The translations under genes were made by a program, and so were the position numbers. The notes beneath the pieces are model-generated. The model was given only the letters and a program-made list of their open reading frames with translations. It was not told where the DNA came from and did not search any database. This document shows positions 1-7,121 of a stretch of DNA of 11,297 bases, piece after piece (the first letter of the stretch is position 1; each line of letters begins with the position of its first letter). Source of the DNA: Caldilineaceae bacterium (GTDB lineage: Bacteria; Chloroflexota; Anaerolineae; Caldilineales; Caldilineaceae); NCBI GenBank assembly GCA_014879855.1, contig JACSRH010000073.1, forward strand, positions 1 to 11,297, written 5' to 3'.

Positions 1-218
1 GTGTATCCGGGGTCAGTGTATCCGGGGTCAGTGTATCCGGGGTCAGTGTATCCGGGGTGAGCGTAACCGGGGTGAGCGTAACCGGAGTCAGTGTAGCCAG
101 GATCAGCGTAACCTGAGTCTACAAGCGGCGCACCGTAACCAGGATCGACAGCCGGCGGCGCCCCATAACCAGGGTCAATGTAGCTGGGATCTACAAGCGG
201 CGCGCCATAGCCAGGATC
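1..218 (-). repeat. Tandem 15-bp coding repeats (DPGYT pentapeptides)
   Basis: Bases 1-120 are eight consecutive 15-bp units that encode, in protein order, DSGYA-DPGYT-DSGYA-HPGYA-HPGYA-DPGYT-DPGYT-DPGYT (phase chosen on D/H). The three units nearest the edge (1-15, 16-30, 31-45) are identical, and the fourth differs by one base. Units grow more diverged toward the N-terminal side, and 121-218 holds longer related units such as DPGYGAPLV and DPGYGAPPAV. The array continues past the left edge, so its copy number is unknown. Confidence 0.95.
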
Positions 219-983
219 GACGGGCGCCTGTCCATACCATTGCGAACTGGGGCCGACAAGCGAGATTGCATCGAGGTTCACATCCAACTCTTCATTGGGC
301 ACGCCCCATTTCTTCCAGACTCGGATGTAGATCGTCATATAGTCGGCTTCGCTGCGGAACTTGGTCAGGAAGCTGCTGAAATTGCCTGGCTCGGTGCGAG
401 GATAATATTTATCCCAACCCGTATCCTGCCAGTTGACAACCCTGGTCCAGTCAGGGTGCGGGCCGAACGTCCACCCCACCTGGACCCGATAACGCCACGG
501 GTCGCCGTCAAGGCTCGTTGTGCGGATGATACCTTTCAGGCTCAGAGAATAGTCGGCCCAACTGACGACGGGCACAGTTTGGAAAATGCCGGCGTAGCGG
601 TCCGGGTCTCCAACCATGATGCCCTTGGTGTTGACTTCGATCAGTTGGCTGTGGCCGCCTTCGCTGACAACGCGATCCCACTGGTCGTCATAAAAACCAT
701 AATTGGCCGCGCCGCCATTGGTGAAGCATTGCCAACCACTGCCAACCGCTCCACAACCGGCCTGGTTGCTGAACCCTTGCTCGAAGCCTCCGTTGTACAA
801 TACATTCGTAAGCGAAGCGCTCGTTGGGGTCGGCCAGATGGCGACGGTAACCATACTGGCAATGATGGCGACGACCACGACAAGGCTTACACCGCGCCGA
901 AGACCTGGACTTGCGCCACTCAGACGCTGCGGCCACCGGCTGGGCCGCACCTGTCTGAGGTGCATGTGTACGTGTTGCCACAT
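1..983 (-). CDS. Exported repeat protein with carbohydrate-binding-like domain (partial, C-terminus off left edge)
   Basis: The frame is open for 327 codons from ATG at 983 to the window edge. An AGGAGGA Shine-Dalgarno sits at 991-997, seven bases before the ATG, which fixes the start. Residues 1-31 are basic (many Arg/His), 32-50 are a hydrophobic segment (GVSLVVVVAIIASMVTVAIW), and a plausible signal-peptidase site follows A57 (PTPTSA/SLTN). Residues 59-245 look like a secreted beta-sandwich domain rich in Trp, Tyr and Gly (NGGFEQGF near 64, WRYRVQVGW 163-171, YPRTEPG 194-200, ELDVNLDAISLV 232-243) with C77 and C86 as a possible disulfide. From D256 the chain becomes DPGY-type repeats. I recall similar Chloroflexota surface proteins that end in LysM domains, so the missing C-terminus may bind peptidoglycan or glycan; that is inference. 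No catalytic motif is visible. The gene diverges from the nucleotidyltransferase gene at 1175. Confidence 0.85.
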   Translation of the reverse strand, partial: MWQHVHMHLRQVRPSRWPQRLSGASPGLRRGVSLVVVVAIIASMVTVAIWPTPTSASLTNVLYNGGFEQGFSNQAGCGAVGSGWQCFTNGGAANYGFYDDQWDRVVSEGGHSQLIEVNTKGIMVGDPDRYAGIFQTVPVVSWADYSLSLKGIIRTTSLDGDPWRYRVQVGWTFGPHPDWTRVVNWQDTGWDKYYPRTEPGNFSSFLTKFRSEADYMTIYIRVWKKWGVPNEELDVNLDAISLVGPSSQWYGQAPVDPGYGAPLVDPSYIDPGYGAPPAVDPGYGAPLVDSGYADPGYTDSGYAHPGYAHPGYTDPGYTDPGYTDPGY

Positions 984-1070
984 AAATATATCCTCCTGAT
1001 TCGATGGCAAAAGCAATTCTGCTGCGAGACGGTAACGGTAGTGCAGTCAGAATTCCGGCAGTCGAGAGCG

Positions 1071-1099
1071 ATCATAGCATTGCATCTTTCCATGCGCAA
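1071..1099 (-). promoter_or_regulatory. Candidate promoter of the exported repeat protein
   Basis: On the minus strand TTGCGC (1094-1099) and TATGAT (1071-1076) are separated by 17 bp. The -10 element is good (5 of 6) and the -35 weak (3 of 6). This would give a 5' leader of roughly 80 bases before the ATG at 983. The rest of the 191-bp divergent gap (984-1174) shows no clear plus-strand promoter. Confidence 0.4.
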
Positions 1100-1174
1100 T
1101 AGCAAAAATCATCACGAAAGATTTCCATATCATGACTATCCGAACAAGCCCATCCAGGAAATGAAGGGCAGGAA

Positions 1175-1975
1175 ATGAATATGCGAATGTCAATTGTTGC
1201 GTTGCCGCCTCAACTCCGGAAGATGGCGCCGCCGATCAAGCGCCAACTCGACGCAATTATCCATTCTCTATACGAAGCTGCCGGGGAAAACCTGCTTGGA
1301 CTCTATCTGCATGGCTCATTGGCAATGGGCTGCTTCCACCCTGGGGCGAGCGACATCGACCTGGTGGGAATCACGCAGGAGCCGCTGCCCGCAAACGTGC
1401 ACCGCGCCATGCTGCACGCCTTGCTGGCTGCTTCGGGTGCGCCAGCTCCCGTGGAAATCAGCACCGTTCACTATGCGCAGATCGTCCCGTGGCGCCATCC
1501 CACACCGTTCGACCTGCATTACAGCGAGATGCACCGCACCAGCGCCAGACAAATGCTGGCAGATCCGGCCGCGTTGCCAGGCGAAGGCAGGGTTGACGCC
1601 GATCTTGCCGCGCACTTCACGGTGATGCAGCGGCGCGGGTTATGTCTGTGGGGCGCGCCGCTCAAATCTCTGAAAATCGAGGTTCCTTGGGCCGATTACA
1701 TCGACTCGCTGCGCCGTGATTTTGTGTGGGCGCAAGTAGCCGGCAACGCGTCCCTGATGTACGCCGTGCTGAACGCCTGTCGTATATTGGCGGCCGTCGA
1801 AGAACAACGGGTGTTGTCAAAAGCTGAGGGGGCGGCATGGGCGCTGCCGCGCATCCCCGTTTCGTTGCGCGCCGTGGTGAAAGCCGCGGCTGCGCGCTAT
1901 GCGGGAACAGAGCGGGAATTATCTGAAACAGCAGGCGCCCTGTTGTTGGGCTGGGTGCGCACCAGGGTGGGCTGG

Positions 1976-1978
<3 letters not shown>
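1175..1978 (+). CDS. AadA/ANT(3'')-like nucleotidyltransferase with C-terminal helical (DUF4111-type) domain
   Basis: This 267-residue protein has the layout of aminoglycoside 3''/9-adenylyltransferases. An N-terminal nucleotidyltransferase core carries the GS motif (LHGSLAMG, G47-S48) followed by the metal-binding DID (D60, D62). E94 in PVEIST lies where AadA has its catalytic-base Glu, and IVPWRHP (103-109) parallels the AadA IIPWRYP segment. The C-terminal part (LMYAVLNACRIL, then LSKAEGAAWAL) matches the AadA pattern of an Arg-containing helix, a Ser/Pro-Lys turn and AAxWA. The length is close to AadA. The family adenylates streptomycin/spectinomycin-type drugs. Here the true substrate is unknown, and chromosomal members in environmental bacteria need not give resistance. 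The start at 1175 is uncertain: ATG at 1181 gives better spacing to AGGGCAGG (1165-1172). The gene ends into a minus-strand terminator and appears monocistronic. Confidence 0.85.
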
Positions 1979-2092
<114 letters not shown>

Positions 2093-2122
2093 AAGCGACG
2101 GCGGGAAACTCCCTAAATGTGC

Positions 2123-2136
2123 GTCGACTGGTCGAC
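2123..2136. other. Dyad GTCGAC-TG-GTCGAC in the gene-poor stretch
   Basis: Two copies of the palindrome GTCGAC are separated by TG, giving a 14-bp near-perfect dyad. It lies in the stretch between the nucleotidyltransferase gene and the acpP promoter, where I see no supported gene (about 2090-2310). It could be an operator or a chance occurrence. No promoter overlaps it. Confidence 0.25.
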
Positions 2137-2314
2137 AGATGAGCGAACAAGAACTCCGGTTCCAGTATTGCGGGTGAGGGTTGCGAGGGGGTTGCCAAAA
2201 CATTCCTCTACAATTGCTGGCTGATTGGCGCAACTGACGCGGACGCAGAGTGTTATGGGTAAGGACAACAGGGGAGTGGGTGCAATACAAATCAGACCGA
2301 AGATTGAGCTATGT

Positions 2315-2344
2315 TTGACAGGGGGACAAACGCTGCACTACAAT
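2315..2344 (+). promoter_or_regulatory. Promoter of acpP
   Basis: A consensus TTGACA (2315-2320) is followed after 18 bp by TACAAT (2339-2344), one mismatch from TATAAT. Transcription should start near 2351, giving a leader of about 124 bases before the ATG at 2475. The leader contains a short hairpin, TTTGCC-TGTC-GGCAAA (2357-2372). The promoter also decides the start codon: an in-frame upstream ATG at 2343 lies inside the -10 element and cannot be translated from this transcript. Confidence 0.75.
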
Positions 2345-2474
2345 GAACTTTATTGTTTTGCCTGTCGGCAAACAAACGCAGAAAGACAATATCTTGATGT
2401 GCGATCTTGGCGAGAAAAGATTGCGCCGCGATCGGCCAGTTACCATTAAATCATTGACAGAGGAGATTGCCATT

Positions 2475-2720
2475 ATGGCGGAAAACAGCACCTTTGAGCG
2501 CGTACGCGCAATCATCGTCGACCAGCTCGGCGTCGATGCAGATGAAGTTTCCATGGAAGCCAACTTCCGTGACGATCTAGAGGCGGACAGCCTGGATCTG
2601 GTGGAATTGATTATGGCGTTCGAGGAAGAATTTGGCGGTGAGATCAACGACGAAGACGCACAAAAGATCATCACCGTGGGGGACGCCGTGCACTATCTTG
2701 ATGGCGCGTCGGGTGCGTAA
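2475..2720 (+). CDS. acpP: Acyl carrier protein
   Basis: The 81-residue acidic protein has the size and sequence of bacterial acyl carrier proteins. It shows an N-terminal helix (FERVRAIIVDQLGV), the loop DADEVSMEANFRDDLEADSLD, and helices LVELIMAFEEEFG and DEDAQKIITVGDAVHYL. S39 in the DSL motif is the attachment site for 4'-phosphopantetheine, through which the protein carries growing acyl chains in type II fatty acid synthesis in the cytoplasm. The start at 2475 is preceded by AGGAG (2461-2465). The open frame extends to 2343, but that start lies upstream of the predicted transcription start. The gene stands alone, with its own promoter and a terminator, and without the fab genes often found beside it. 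A role in another acyl-transfer pathway cannot be excluded, though the sequence is that of a general ACP. Confidence 0.95.
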   Translation: MAENSTFERVRAIIVDQLGVDADEVSMEANFRDDLEADSLDLVELIMAFEEEFGGEINDEDAQKIITVGDAVHYLDGASGA

Positions 2721-2737
2721 ACGCGGGTCTGGAATCG

Positions 2738-2767
2738 AAAAAGCGGGCAGTCTGCCCGCTTTTTTTG
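2738..2767. terminator. Bidirectional terminator between acpP and lexA
   Basis: A perfect inverted repeat AAGCGGGCA / TGCCCGCTT has a 3-base loop (2750-2752). It is flanked by A5 on the left (2738-2742) and T7 on the right (2760-2766). It therefore gives a GC-rich hairpin plus U-tract on both strands and can end both the acpP transcript and the convergent lexA transcript (lexA stops at 2780). Confidence 0.92.
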
Positions 2768-2779
2768 ATTGGCGGCAAA

Positions 2780-3505
2780 TTACAACATGCGGATCACAGA
2801 GACAACTTTCCCATTGATGCGCACCTTATCCGCCGGTCGCACGATTGGCTGATATTCGGGATTAGGATTGGCAGGCATGAGATGCACCATGTCGCCTTCT
2901 CGCCTCAGATACTTCAGGGTCGTTTCCTCGTCGCCCTCGATCCACGCTGCCACCATATCGCCGTTGTTGGCGGTCTCCTGTTGCTGTAGGATCACGATGT
3001 CGCCGTTCAGGACGCTGGCGTCGATCATGGAATTTCCCTGGACGCGCAACGCAAAAAGACGACCAGTAGGCAGGCTGAGCATTCCCTCCGTAAGCTCGAT
3101 CCACCCTTCGGGATCATAGGGCTCGCTGGGAATTACGGGAATCGGCTGGCCAGCGGCAATCTTCCCCAACACAGGAATGCGAAAACGATGGGAGCGCGCG
3201 TTTTCCGCAGACGCCGCAAGCCCGTCCATGGCTGAGGCATAATTGCCGTTTGCTTCATCAAACGCCAAACCAATCTCGGCCAGCCGCGGTAGATTGAGAC
3301 TTAGACCCCGGCTCACTTCGCGGTCGCGGGAGATCAGCTCAAAATCCTCCAGCTTGCTAAGATTGTAGTTGACCACCGAGGTGCTGCTGATGCCGACCTC
3401 GTCACCAATCTCGCGGATGGTGGGTGGATAGTGGTGGGAGGTTGTGAACGCCAGGATAAAGCGCAAGATCTTCTGCTGGCGCATGGACAGGTCTGAAAAA
3501 TGCAT
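2780..3505 (-). CDS. lexA: LexA, SOS-response repressor and self-cleaving protease
   Basis: The protein has 241 residues. Residues 1-70 form the winged helix-turn-helix DNA-binding domain (MRQQKILRFI, PPTIREIGDEVGISSTSVVNYNLSKLE). The C-terminal S24 peptidase domain follows a linker of about 35 residues. The self-cleavage bond is A118-G119 (GKIAAGQPIP), with catalytic S159 in QGNSMID and K198 in ETTLKYL, all as in LexA. LexA represses DNA-damage genes. RecA filaments on single-stranded DNA trigger its cleavage and so induce the regulon. The start at 3505 is supported by AAAGGAAG nine bases upstream. The long leader carries a LexA-type box inside the promoter, so autorepression is expected. 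It lies downstream of recO and a MazG-like gene on the same strand, separated by 198 bp. At 241 residues it is somewhat longer than E. coli LexA (202), the extra lying mainly in the linker (about 75-105). Confidence 0.96.
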   Translation of the reverse strand: MHFSDLSMRQQKILRFILAFTTSHHYPPTIREIGDEVGISSTSVVNYNLSKLEDFELISRDREVSRGLSLNLPRLAEIGLAFDEANGNYASAMDGLAASAENARSHRFRIPVLGKIAAGQPIPVIPSEPYDPEGWIELTEGMLSLPTGRLFALRVQGNSMIDASVLNGDIVILQQQETANNGDMVAAWIEGDEETTLKYLRREGDMVHLMPANPNPEYQPIVRPADKVRINGKVVSVIRML

Positions 3506-3573
3506 GGCGGATCTTCCTTTGCTGGACTGGTTCTGTTGGGCTGTTTCGAGCGAAGGAGCACATAGCGAACTGA

Positions 3574-3625
3574 TTTCCCAAGTGCGTTATCCCAAACAGA
3601 ACGTTTGTTTCCCAATGTTTCCCAA
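3574..3625 (-). repeat. TTGGGAAA repeats in the lexA leader
   Basis: Four copies of TTGGGA(A/T)A occur on the minus strand at 3618-3625, 3608-3615, 3588-3595 (TTGGGATA) and 3574-3581. The first two are one helical turn apart. A fifth copy in the opposite orientation is at 3687-3694, upstream of the promoter. They start directly after the -10 element, so they lie in the initiation region and the 5' leader. They may be sites for a second regulator acting on DNA or RNA; nothing in the sequence names it. Confidence 0.6.
3599..3610. promoter_or_regulatory. Possible LexA box 2 (downstream of lexA start site)
   Basis: GAACGTTTGTTT matches GAAC-N4-GTTC except for the last base. It lies just downstream of the predicted transcription start, with its centre 36 bp from box 1. 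Several SOS promoters carry two boxes, but this one is weaker and could be chance. Confidence 0.4.
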
Positions 3626-3654
3626 ATAGTACACGAACATTTGTGCGATGTCAA
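3626..3654 (-). promoter_or_regulatory. lexA promoter
   Basis: On the minus strand a consensus TTGACA (3649-3654) and TACTAT (3626-3631) are spaced by exactly 17 bp. The start site should lie near 3619, giving a leader of about 114 bases. A LexA-type box occupies almost the whole spacer, the classical arrangement for SOS autorepression. Confidence 0.85.
3634..3647. promoter_or_regulatory. LexA box 1 (between -35 and -10)
   Basis: The sequence CGAACATTTGTGCG is one base from a perfect dyad of the Gram-positive/Bacillus-type SOS box (CGAAC-N4-GTTCG). It sits wholly in the 17-bp promoter spacer, so bound LexA would block RNA polymerase. Confidence 0.75.
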
Positions 3655-3663
3655 GCCCCAAAC

Positions 3664-3675
3664 GCACGTCTGTTC
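3664..3675. promoter_or_regulatory. Possible LexA box 3 (upstream of -35)
   Basis: On the minus strand this reads GAACAGACGTGC, the same GAAC-N4-GTGC form as box 1, in inverted orientation to it. Its centre lies 29 bp upstream of that of box 1, above the -35 element. Sharing the same deviation (GTGC) as box 1 makes it a better candidate than a random near-match. Confidence 0.4.
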
Positions 3676-3703
3676 TATTTTGGAGATTGGGAAAGCGCCA
3701 GAC

Positions 3704-4090
3704 TTACGCGTCCAGCCCCGCGCGGCGGAGGTAGGCCTGGTAACGCGTCCAGTAGGCGGCGCGGTCCGTGGCGCCGGCCGCGGGGTCGGGGAAGCGAGCA
3801 TCGGCCTTGCGTTGGCCGCGCGCCATCGCCTCTTCCATGTCGATGCCGCAAAGATAAGCGATCTTGAAGACCATGACTTGCAAATCGCTCAACTCTAGCG
3901 CCAACTCGTCTCGCAGCTGATCCAAATCATCGGGCGCGGGCGCGCGATACCCTTCGATCATCTGCACCAGCTTGCTGACCTCACCCAGTTCTTCGAGCGC
4001 GTGGAGGAGCGTATGGCTCAGCGTCACCTGCTCCCACGTGCGGACGCGGTCCCACTGTTCGAGCCATTCCTGATATTCGCGAATATGCAT
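3704..4090 (-). CDS. MazG-like nucleotide pyrophosphohydrolase
   Basis: The protein has 128 residues and is mostly helical. It carries the all-alpha NTP pyrophosphatase motif EExxE...ExxD: E33-E34-x-x-E37 in LEELGEVSKL and E66-x-x-D69 in ELSDLQ. These acidic residues bind the magnesium that hydrolyses NTPs to NMP and pyrophosphate. A basic segment (RGQRKADARF, 91-100) follows, as in MazG-fold proteins. The family removes non-canonical or excess nucleoside triphosphates. The substrate here is not determined, and single-domain MazG-like proteins vary. The start at 4090 has AGGAAT upstream and lies only 12 bp after the recO stop, so the two are probably co-transcribed. The last 25 residues (GATDRAAYWTRYQAYLRRAGL) are basic/aromatic and outside the core. 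Confidence 0.8.
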   Translation of the reverse strand: MHIREYQEWLEQWDRVRTWEQVTLSHTLLHALEELGEVSKLVQMIEGYRAPAPDDLDQLRDELALELSDLQVMVFKIAYLCGIDMEEAMARGQRKADARFPDPAAGATDRAAYWTRYQAYLRRAGLDA

Positions 4091-4102
4091 AAATTCCTGC
4101 CC

Positions 4103-4894
4103 TCACGCTTCTGAAGGATGGGAGGTCGCAGCAAGACGTTGCAAAAATAGTGTCGACCGCACCTGGCGTTCCAGAATGACGATCAGATAGCGGTTGATCA
4201 CACTCTCTACGCGGCGCAGGATCGCCGCGCGCACTGTCACCGGCGCCACTGCGGCCCAGGGTTGGCTTTGGAAAAAGCGCAGCAGCTTGAGCGTGTCCAC
4301 ATCGAGCGCTTCAACATCGGTGCGCCGCGCGGCGCATTCTGGACACAGCACCCCGCCTTCATGCAAGGCCAGGAAATTGGTCGTTGGCTCCAGTGTCTTT
4401 TCGCAATCCAAACAGCGAAACAACTGCGGTTGAAAGCCCGTCAAGCTCAGCAACTGCAGGTCGAACCAGGCCAGCAGATTCGCCGGCGCGTGCCCGCGCG
4501 CGGCGCTCTCGTCCAGCATGCGCAGGGCAAAGAGCGCCAGATCCCACAATGGGCGCACCTCATCGTCGCTTTCGGCAAAGCTGTCGACCAGTTCGCAGAT
4601 ATAGCTGGCCGCGGCAATTGCATCCAGATTCTCGCGCAGATGGCGGAAACTCTCGACAGTCTGCGCCTCAGTGATGATGTCCCATGTGCGCCCCTGCGCC
4701 ACCAGCAGCGCGGCGTGGACGAACAGCTCCAGATGGCCGGCCTTGCGGCTGGTGGTCTTGCGCACCCCTTTGGCGATCAATTCCACCTTACCGTCGCCCG
4801 GCGTCAGGACTGTCAGCACGCGGTCCGCGTCGTTGACATCGCGACGGCGCAAGATCAAGACATGGGTGGAGCGAATGCGTTCACGGGTGGACAT
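4103..4894 (-). CDS. recO: DNA repair protein RecO
   Basis: This 263-residue protein matches RecO. The N-terminal OB-fold starts at about residue 7 (RSTHVLILRRRDVNDADRVLTVLTPGDGKVELIAKGVRK). The helical domain follows, including a four-cysteine zinc motif C161-x2-C164 ... C184-x2-C187 (RCLDC, LCPEC). RecO binds single-stranded DNA and SSB and, with RecR, loads RecA at gaps and anneals strands. I chose ATG 4894 because the OB-fold begins right after it. The frame stays open to 4990, but the extra 32 residues are unlike RecO and run toward the divergent Nudix gene. No Shine-Dalgarno precedes 4894; a TAAACT (4902-4907) seven bases upstream raises the possibility of a leaderless mRNA. Probably co-transcribed with the MazG-like gene downstream. 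Confidence 0.93.
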   Translation of the reverse strand: MSTRERIRSTHVLILRRRDVNDADRVLTVLTPGDGKVELIAKGVRKTTSRKAGHLELFVHAALLVAQGRTWDIITEAQTVESFRHLRENLDAIAAASYICELVDSFAESDDEVRPLWDLALFALRMLDESAARGHAPANLLAWFDLQLLSLTGFQPQLFRCLDCEKTLEPTTNFLALHEGGVLCPECAARRTDVEALDVDTLKLLRFFQSQPWAAVAPVTVRAAILRRVESVINRYLIVILERQVRSTLFLQRLAATSHPSEA

Positions 4895-4942
4895 GCGCAA
4901 TAGTTTAACACAGCGCGCTTGTGCATCGCTAGCTTCGTGCGT

Positions 4943-4948
4943 TACTAT
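4943..4948 (+). promoter_or_regulatory. Candidate -10 element for the Nudix gene
   Basis: TACTAT is five of six to the -10 consensus and lies 57 bp before the ATG at 5006. The partner -35 (TTGTGC, 4919-4924, 18-bp spacing) is weak. It sits in the 111-bp divergent gap between recO and the Nudix gene. Confidence 0.4.
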
Positions 4949-5005
4949 TTGAGCGGCGCGGAGTGGCATGGGCCGCAGCCCAACGCACAAGCAGCAAGAG
5001 GGTGC

Positions 5006-5707
5006 ATGTTAAAATTGGCGACGCTGGTCTATGTAAAACGATTTGTTGAGGGTGTGCGCGGACAAACGCTGATGCTCCATCGCATCAAGCGCGCCAACGA
5101 CATGCACCAGGGCAAATGGAATGGGCTGGGCGGCAAATTCGAGCCGGGTGAGACGCCGGAAGCCTGCGCGATTCGCGAGGTCTATGAAGAGAGCGGTCTG
5201 ACGATTCGCCACCCTGAGCTGCGCGGCCTGCTGACCTTTCCGGCGTTTAGTGGGGATGAAGACTGGTACGCGTTCGTATTCGTCGCCACGACGTTCAGCG
5301 GCGAGTTGATTGACTCGGCGGAAGGCGTGTTGCAGTGGATCGACGACGCCGATCTGCTGGGTCTGCCGCTGTGGGAGGGAGATCGCATCTTTCTGCCCTG
5401 GCTCGACCAAGAGCGCTTCTTTTCGGCCAGATTCGTCTATGTTGAGGGTCGCTATCGCAGCCACGAAGTGGTTTTCTATCCCCTGGACGATCGCAACGCC
5501 GCCGAAGCGCAGCCCCTGCCCACAATGGCGCGGCATGGTGCGGCCGCGATTGCGGAACAGCAAACCGAACGCCATCCGGTGCACGTCTGGCGCTACACAC
5601 CTGACGACGATGCCTGTTGCTGGCTCTGCGGAGGCGCGGTCGTCAAGCACAATTGCAAGATCACCTGCACTGTCTGCGGTTTTCGCCGCGACTGTAGTGA
5701 TCCGTAA
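5006..5707 (+). CDS. Nudix (MutT-like) hydrolase fused to a C-terminal zinc ribbon
   Basis: The protein has 233 residues. The N-terminal 150 or so form a Nudix domain with a complete box: G43-x5-E49-x7-R57-E58-V-Y-E61-E62-x-G64-L65. HQGKWNGLGGK just before it resembles MutT/MTH1-type 8-oxo-dGTP hydrolases. The box binds magnesium and hydrolyses a nucleoside diphosphate-linked substrate. A second segment (about 140-175) may extend the fold. The last 35 residues contain seven cysteines (204, 205, 208, 217, 221, 224, 230) in CWLCGG, HNCKITC and CTVCGFRRDCSDP, a zinc ribbon. In my recollection this ribbon also occurs as a stand-alone small protein or separate domain, so the fusion is notable. I chose ATG 5006 (AAGAGGG upstream) over the open frame from 4919. 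It is divergent from recO and 57 bp before hisD on the same strand. Confidence 0.85.
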   Translation: MLKLATLVYVKRFVEGVRGQTLMLHRIKRANDMHQGKWNGLGGKFEPGETPEACAIREVYEESGLTIRHPELRGLLTFPAFSGDEDWYAFVFVATTFSGELIDSAEGVLQWIDDADLLGLPLWEGDRIFLPWLDQERFFSARFVYVEGRYRSHEVVFYPLDDRNAAEAQPLPTMARHGAAAIAEQQTERHPVHVWRYTPDDDACCWLCGGAVVKHNCKITCTVCGFRRDCSDP

Positions 5708-5731
5708 AATGAGCCATCAATTACTACCTCG

Positions 5732-5747
5732 CGGCCAGCATTGGCCG
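5732..5747 (+). other. Small hairpin upstream of hisD
   Basis: CGGCCA-GCAT-TGGCCG forms a perfect 6-bp stem with a 4-base loop, seven bases before the hisD ribosome-binding site (AAGGG, 5754-5758). No U-tract follows, so it is not an intrinsic terminator. No His-rich leader peptide is visible. Its function is unknown. Confidence 0.35.
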
Positions 5748-5764
5748 GCAAGCAAGGGTCTCGC

Positions 5765-7090
<1,326 letters not shown>

Positions 7091-7121
7091 CCGTTTACAA
7101 TCACGGGAGAGGTTGAGTTGC

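Noticed and set aside
240..1178. A 312-codon plus-strand open frame across the left region
   Set aside because: It is the shadow of the minus-strand exported protein gene, which has a consensus ribosome site, a signal segment and repeats. The plus-strand translation shows no recognisable domain.
2172..2191. G-rich run (GGG, GGG, GGGGG) as a G-quadruplex
   Set aside because: Only three G-tracts of three or more are present; a stable four-tract quadruplex cannot be drawn.
2343..2474. N-terminal extension of the acyl carrier protein (start at 2343)
   Set aside because: The ATG lies within the predicted -10 element and upstream of the transcription start; ACP homology begins at the 2475 start, which has an AGGAG site.
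4895..4990. N-terminal extension of RecO to 4990
   Set aside because: The extra residues do not resemble RecO, and the OB-fold begins right after M at 4894. The extension would fill the divergent promoter gap.
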